NCBI RefSeq assembly: GCF_002813915.1
Contig: NZ_CP019335.1
Coordinates: forward strand, 2,153,777-2,217,776
Direction of reading: 5' to 3'
Origin: Tenacibaculum sp. SZ-18
GTDB lineage: Bacteria > Bacteroidota > Bacteroidia > Flavobacteriales > Flavobacteriaceae
DNA length: 64,000 nt
This document shows, piece by piece, positions 60,169 through 64,000 of this stretch; position 1 is the first letter of the stretch, and each line of letters begins with the position of its first letter. The notes beneath the pieces are model-generated. The model did not search any database. It was not told where the DNA came from and worked only from the letters and a program-made list of their open reading frames with translations. Made by a program: the position numbers and the translations under genes.

Positions 60169-62180
60169 ATAACCACATATTGCCCATTACCAATATTTAT
60201 AATTGATGGAATCGTAATCGATGTATTTTCCTCTTGTAGAATTATTCCGCTATTATTTATAAAAGCACTTCCTGACTTTATCATTTTAGCTTTTACAACA
60301 TATAAATTACTTCTTCCTTGCTTTTCTTTTTCTGGATTTTCAGCTCGCTTATATCCAATTCCATTAATAATGACAAACTTATGAGATAATGCTAATTCTA
60401 ACTTCTTGGAAAGTTCTTTAGACAGAGGTAAAAAAGTAAACTCATCACCTTCATAATATTCACTTTCAATAAGGCTTATATTTGTATCACCTGTATGAAT
60501 CTCAGCTTCGGTTGTTGGTGAATCAACAATATCATTTACTGGAACTCTAATCAAATTTTTAATTCCAGTCTCATAATAAATGTCTCCATTATACTCATTG
60601 TAATACTCAATTTGTAAACACTCAGGATGGACCTCTTTAATCTGCAAAAATTCCGAATGATAAATCTTGGTTGGTAATTTAGGATCTGAAAATGTAATTA
60701 CCACCTGAACGCACTTATTGTTATGTTGAGAAAAATTAGAAGTAAATTCAAATAAATTAAAAGCTCTTAAATCATATATCGATTTTACTTTAGTAAAGGT
60801 TTGACTTTGATTATAATTATAATCAACCACAGCTACTTCAGCATTTAAGGCTTCATTAAAAACTATAGCCTTAATCTCAACAGCTCCAATTCCTTCAATA
60901 AAAATAGATGTTCCTACTTTATACCAAGTTGGTAAGCTTCCATTAAGAGTAAAGTCTCCTATTTTGTTTTCGCTATCATAATCATAGATAGATCCACTAG
61001 AAAAATATATTCCTGCTTCTCCGTAACCTCTATCATAGATAATACAATCTCTAGAATCCTTTAAATTGAGATACTCTCTCACTTTCGAAACATTTATAAC
61101 GGAATTAGTTTCTGAAATTATCTCAACATCAACATTATCATAATTAGTTCTCAATTGTGTTATTGGGCTATCATTAACTTGAAAAAGCTGAGATACTGAC
61201 AACGAAAGATCATTCAAACTTTCATAGGATAAAGTATTATCATCATTCTTAAAAGTCATCAAATTATCCCATTGCACCTTTTCTGCAAATCTTATTGAAT
61301 TTGTTTTTGGAATATAGATATAGGGAATCTTGGTGGTTGTATCAACAAAGTTAATTGACTTGGTAACCTGACATCCATAGGAATCCTTAACATAAACTGT
61401 TATTGGACCTTCACTAACATTAAAAACATTACTCGAACTAAAGCTTATACCATCAATTGAATATTGTAACCCAAGATCGAGGTTAATATTTGAAGAGTTT
61501 GAATAAATAACATTTATTGAGTTTCCTAAGTTATTACTAATCTGTTCTATTATAATATCATTCTCCAGGAGCATTTGTGGGGTACGAATATTTTTAGTTG
61601 TAAGAACTCCTGTTTGAGAATCCTTAACAGTAAAAGTTAAAATCTGCCCTCTTAGATAACTAAAATTAATAGGGTTATTCGTGTTATTAGCCTCTACATA
61701 AGGACTTAAAATTTCGTCAGCAATTTTAGAAGTACTAATGCTAATATTGATATTACTACAAGGATTATTATTGTCTTGAGTAAAAGAATAACTATCAATT
61801 GTTAAAGGATCACTTACTTCTATTTGATTATCAACCAAAAAAACAACGTTTAAATTATTCGAATTCTCATTTTGAAAATTCAATCCCTCAACATTTGATT
61901 GGATATTAATAATATTTCCAACTCTTGTTATTTCAAGAGTACTCAAATTGTCAATTAAGGAAAGTCTATTACTATACTCAATAGGATTATAAAATGGAAT
62001 TGGAAATATTTGAAATGACTCATGCAGTATATTATAAAATGATATTATAGTATTTCCTAAGTCTTGTGCAACCCAATCTACACGAAAGGTTTTAATAGTA
62101 TTATTGATATTAGTTTCAAAGATGATATAATCACCAATACTCATTTCAGGGATTTCAATTGTAATTTTACTTTTAATCAT
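60165..62180 (-). CDS. Prophage tail protein with a SprB-like repeat
   Basis: Protein of 671 aa, mainly beta strands. Around residues 240-285 it has LQYSIDGISFSSSNVF then TVYVKDSYGCQVTKSI, which is the pattern of SprB repeats found in gliding-motility adhesins (YSIDGG...F...TVxVKDxxGC). A weaker copy lies near residue 180 (YLRGQILTFTVKDSQTG). The C-terminal half has YEYDSENKIG-like strands and FIEGIGAVEIKAIV. It is probably a tail or baseplate protein. Confidence 0.6.
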   Translation of the reverse strand: MIKSKITIEIPEMSIGDYIIFETNINNTIKTFRVDWVAQDLGNTIISFYNILHESFQIFPIPFYNPIEYSNRLSLIDNLSTLEITRVGNIINIQSNVEGLNFQNENSNNLNVVFLVDNQIEVSDPLTIDSYSFTQDNNNPCSNINISISTSKIADEILSPYVEANNTNNPINFSYLRGQILTFTVKDSQTGVLTTKNIRTPQMLLENDIIIEQISNNLGNSINVIYSNSSNINLDLGLQYSIDGISFSSSNVFNVSEGPITVYVKDSYGCQVTKSINFVDTTTKIPYIYIPKTNSIRFAEKVQWDNLMTFKNDDNTLSYESLNDLSLSVSQLFQVNDSPITQLRTNYDNVDVEIISETNSVINVSKVREYLNLKDSRDCIIYDRGYGEAGIYFSSGSIYDYDSENKIGDFTLNGSLPTWYKVGTSIFIEGIGAVEIKAIVFNEALNAEVAVVDYNYNQSQTFTKVKSIYDLRAFNLFEFTSNFSQHNNKCVQVVITFSDPKLPTKIYHSEFLQIKEVHPECLQIEYYNEYNGDIYYETGIKNLIRVPVNDIVDSPTTEAEIHTGDTNISLIESEYYEGDEFTFLPLSKELSKKLELALSHKFVIINGIGYKRAENPEKEKQGRSNLYVVKAKMIKSGSAFINNSGIILQEENTSITIPSIINIGNGQYVVI

Positions 62181-62183
62181 AAC

Positions 62184-64000
62184 TTATCTATTTGCCATTA
62201 AAACTTTCCACTCACCTTTACCTTTTTCTTTTACTTCGAATAAATAACCATATTTAAAAACATTTTCAGATACTCTATACTTTAGAATTCCATAAAAGAC
62301 ATAACGTTCCTTACCTTCAATAATAACCTTACTTCTTAATCTCTTTGACATCGAATAACTAACAGGATGAGTAAACTTCACCCAATAAGGCTTGAATCTT
62401 GGGCGACCATACTCGCTAACCTTCTTTTCTCCATTTTCTTTGCTAATAGCACCGCTTGACTCCGTTTTTAAATTTGAGTTACAATTAGAACTGATAAATC
62501 GAATGTCCGAATCTTGATGATGATATAAACTAGAAGCCAAAAACAATTTTCTACGATCTCTCATTTTACTTGGGGTAAATCTCAAATTAGTGGCACTATC
62601 TGGATCATAAATTCCCTCTGGCTGTTTATCAAAATCATGCTGCCATTTCCGTTCAATTAGAATATCTGTTTCTGACTCTAAGGCATCTATAAAAACATTA
62701 TCCATGTCATATCTAGTATCATCCAATGGATGTGTAGATTTATGCTTTCTTCTTGCAAATTCTGGCATTGAAGAATCTGCTCTTATATCAGATAAAACCG
62801 ATAAATTTCGGTCTATATGATCAAGGATATTACTATATGATGCTTTTCCATTATACTCACCAATTCCTGTGGCTTCTTCATAACCATCACCTCCTTTTTT
62901 ATAACCAAATTCATAACTACTATACATAAAATCAATAGCAGGCGAAATATCGACTTCACTAACAACAAAGGGCAACTCCATCGTTACATAAGGCATGTAA
63001 AAAAAGTCAAGGTTCTCAATTCTTAAGCGTTCATTAAAACCGATCTTCTCAATCATCATTCCTACTCCACAGCATGCGTTTAATGAATCAAATATTTCCT
63101 TAAATGAAATTGAAGGTTTCTTATCTTCCTTAGAATCAAATCCTCTAATCCAAAGTCCATTGGAAACTGTGATACCACTAAACTCTCCATCATTCTCATA
63201 ACCTAATTCTTTACGCCCAAACAACTCTGAATAGAAAGATTTTTCCTTACCGGATATTATTTCAACTTCCTTTTCCAGTAATTCATGAATTTGAACCACA
63301 TCTGTATAACTAGGTTTAACTTCGCTATCCTCGGATAGGTTTATTGTACAATTCGAATTTTCTACATCCCAATCAAACCTTCCCCAACTATAATAAGGTA
63401 AACCTGTTCCCAATCTCGCATGTGATAGAATTTCGATACTTAACGAATCTCCTTTTTTCAGCTCTAAATACTTATTACCCTGTATTTGAATTCTTTTTGA
63501 AGTTACAGAGTGTGGATTCTGTAAATTATAAATCTCAATTCTTTCTTTTAGGTTTAAATCTGCACTGTTTTGATAAACAACAAGGTTTATAGTAACGTTT
63601 CCATCTCGTTCTTTACCTCGGTACGATGTCCGTTTGAGTAGTAAATCAATATTATATTCTAAGTCAATATTTTTATCTCTCTCCGCACTTAGAAAAAAAA
63701 CAAGACCAATACTTCCAAAATTTGGATTCTTAGTTTTTTGCTGACTGAATTCATCGGCATAAACATCTTTAATTTCTTCATGTGATCTACTTAGTACTTT
63801 CAATGGAATTGCTGTTTGAAGAAATACCCTAGAATCTTGTTTTGATCCATTTCTCATTTGAAAACTTACGCCTTCTTCTTTTAAAATAGATCTTAGAAAA
63901 ATCCTTCTACCAGATAACAATAATTTACGAGTGGGAATTTTTTGAATTTCTTTACCGTCAATAGTAGTTTCTCTATCAAATTCAACTTTGTGCCCTTTCC
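62184..64000 (-). CDS. Prophage structural protein, partial at the window edge
   Basis: The frame is open to the window edge (its first visible residues are KGHKVEFDRETTIDGKEI); the start lies beyond 64000, so at least 605 aa are encoded. It is rich in beta strands with segments such as SGITVSNGLWIRGFDSKED and RIENLDFFYMPYVTMELPFV, and ends KGEWKVLMANR. It lies 3 bp before the SprB-repeat gene in the same direction. A tail or baseplate role is inferred from position; no family was recognised. Confidence 0.6.
   Translation of the reverse strand, partial: KGHKVEFDRETTIDGKEIQKIPTRKLLLSGRRIFLRSILKEEGVSFQMRNGSKQDSRVFLQTAIPLKVLSRSHEEIKDVYADEFSQQKTKNPNFGSIGLVFFLSAERDKNIDLEYNIDLLLKRTSYRGKERDGNVTINLVVYQNSADLNLKERIEIYNLQNPHSVTSKRIQIQGNKYLELKKGDSLSIEILSHARLGTGLPYYSWGRFDWDVENSNCTINLSEDSEVKPSYTDVVQIHELLEKEVEIISGKEKSFYSELFGRKELGYENDGEFSGITVSNGLWIRGFDSKEDKKPSISFKEIFDSLNACCGVGMMIEKIGFNERLRIENLDFFYMPYVTMELPFVVSEVDISPAIDFMYSSYEFGYKKGGDGYEEATGIGEYNGKASYSNILDHIDRNLSVLSDIRADSSMPEFARRKHKSTHPLDDTRYDMDNVFIDALESETDILIERKWQHDFDKQPEGIYDPDSATNLRFTPSKMRDRRKLFLASSLYHHQDSDIRFISSNCNSNLKTESSGAISKENGEKKVSEYGRPRFKPYWVKFTHPVSYSMSKRLRSKVIIEGKERYVFYGILKYRVSENVFKYGYLFEVKEKGKGEWKVLMANR

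Larger units (their letters stand above)
56715..64000. mobile_element. Prophage, one end (tRNA-His-integrated), running out of the window
   Basis: Bounded on the left by the tRNA-His fragment. All large genes run on the minus strand and include DUF5675, holin-like and tail-type genes, with a moron-like plus-strand gene among them. No integrase, capsid, portal or terminase gene is in this part; these should lie beyond 64000, together with the intact tRNA-His gene. Confidence 0.78.

Noticed and set aside
1-64000. CRISPR array, transposase or integrase within the window
   Set aside because: No regularly spaced repeats, insertion sequence ends or recombinase genes were found. The prophage integrase must lie outside.

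Overview
The window is chromosomal DNA of a marine-type Flavobacteriaceae (Bacteroidota). The evidence is the very low GC content, a C-terminal type IX secretion sorting domain (gene at 1386-3971), bacillithiol synthesis (bshC), typical flavobacterial families (DUF3822 next to rsmD, START-like protein, DUF1704/QEGLA protein, BatA-domain protein), and many promoters of the Bacteroidota form TTG-N19-TAnnTTTG. The genus cannot be fixed from the sequence alone.

Layout. 1-4.1 kb: a 3-hydroxybutyryl-CoA dehydrogenase and a large T9SS-secreted protein. 4.1-8.5 kb: a minus-strand efflux operon (ATPase, two MacB-type permeases, HlyD adaptor). 8.6-10.4 kb: a translationally coupled trio (DCC oxidoreductase, HAD phosphatase, SMI1/KNR4 protein). 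10.4-14.6 kb: a tight minus-strand cluster of GshB-like ATP-grasp ligase, sulfurtransferase, TerB-like protein, N-formylglutamate amidohydrolase and a DUF1704 metallopeptidase, which looks like an amide-ligase or peptide pathway. 14.7-31.1 kb: transport, Nudix, acyltransferase, M42 peptidase, a lipoprotein pair flanking a DUF922-like zincin, a two-lobed methyltransferase, a PIG-L deacetylase and a RecD-like helicase. 31.2-36.1 kb: DUF3822/rsmD and then a BlaI repressor, an M56-M23 fusion peptidase and an M23-LysM peptidase behind a near-perfect 36-bp palindrome. 36.1-45.1 kb: bshC, BatA-domain protein, a dihydroorotase-like protein without its metal ligands, esterase, sterol-desaturase-type hydroxylase, divergent bcp/nth (the Nth has no cysteine), and an ECF sigma factor with a small downstream gene. 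45.1-51 kb: an 811-bp gene-free stretch, uvrA, YqgE, class IV aminotransferase and START-like protein.

51.1-53.6 kb is a decaying region between tRNA genes. It holds tRNA-Met, a structured non-coding stretch, a metallo-beta-lactamase-fold gene whose 3' end is broken by a stop and a frameshift, a live GNAT gene, a wrecked GNAT pseudogene, and two tandem identical tRNA-Gly genes. An orphan caspase-like peptidase, a rhomboid protease and a lipid acyltransferase follow.

From about 56.7 kb to the end of the window lies one end of a prophage. It is bounded by a displaced 3' half of a tRNA-His gene (the attachment site) and contains lysis-type and tail-type genes on the minus strand; the last one runs off the window. 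A single plus-strand small membrane-protein gene interrupts the tail genes. It has its own promoter and lies downstream of a perfect 23-bp palindrome of the Fur-family 7-1-7 type. This is the most striking unexplained arrangement in the window. The integrase and the other attachment site are not in view.
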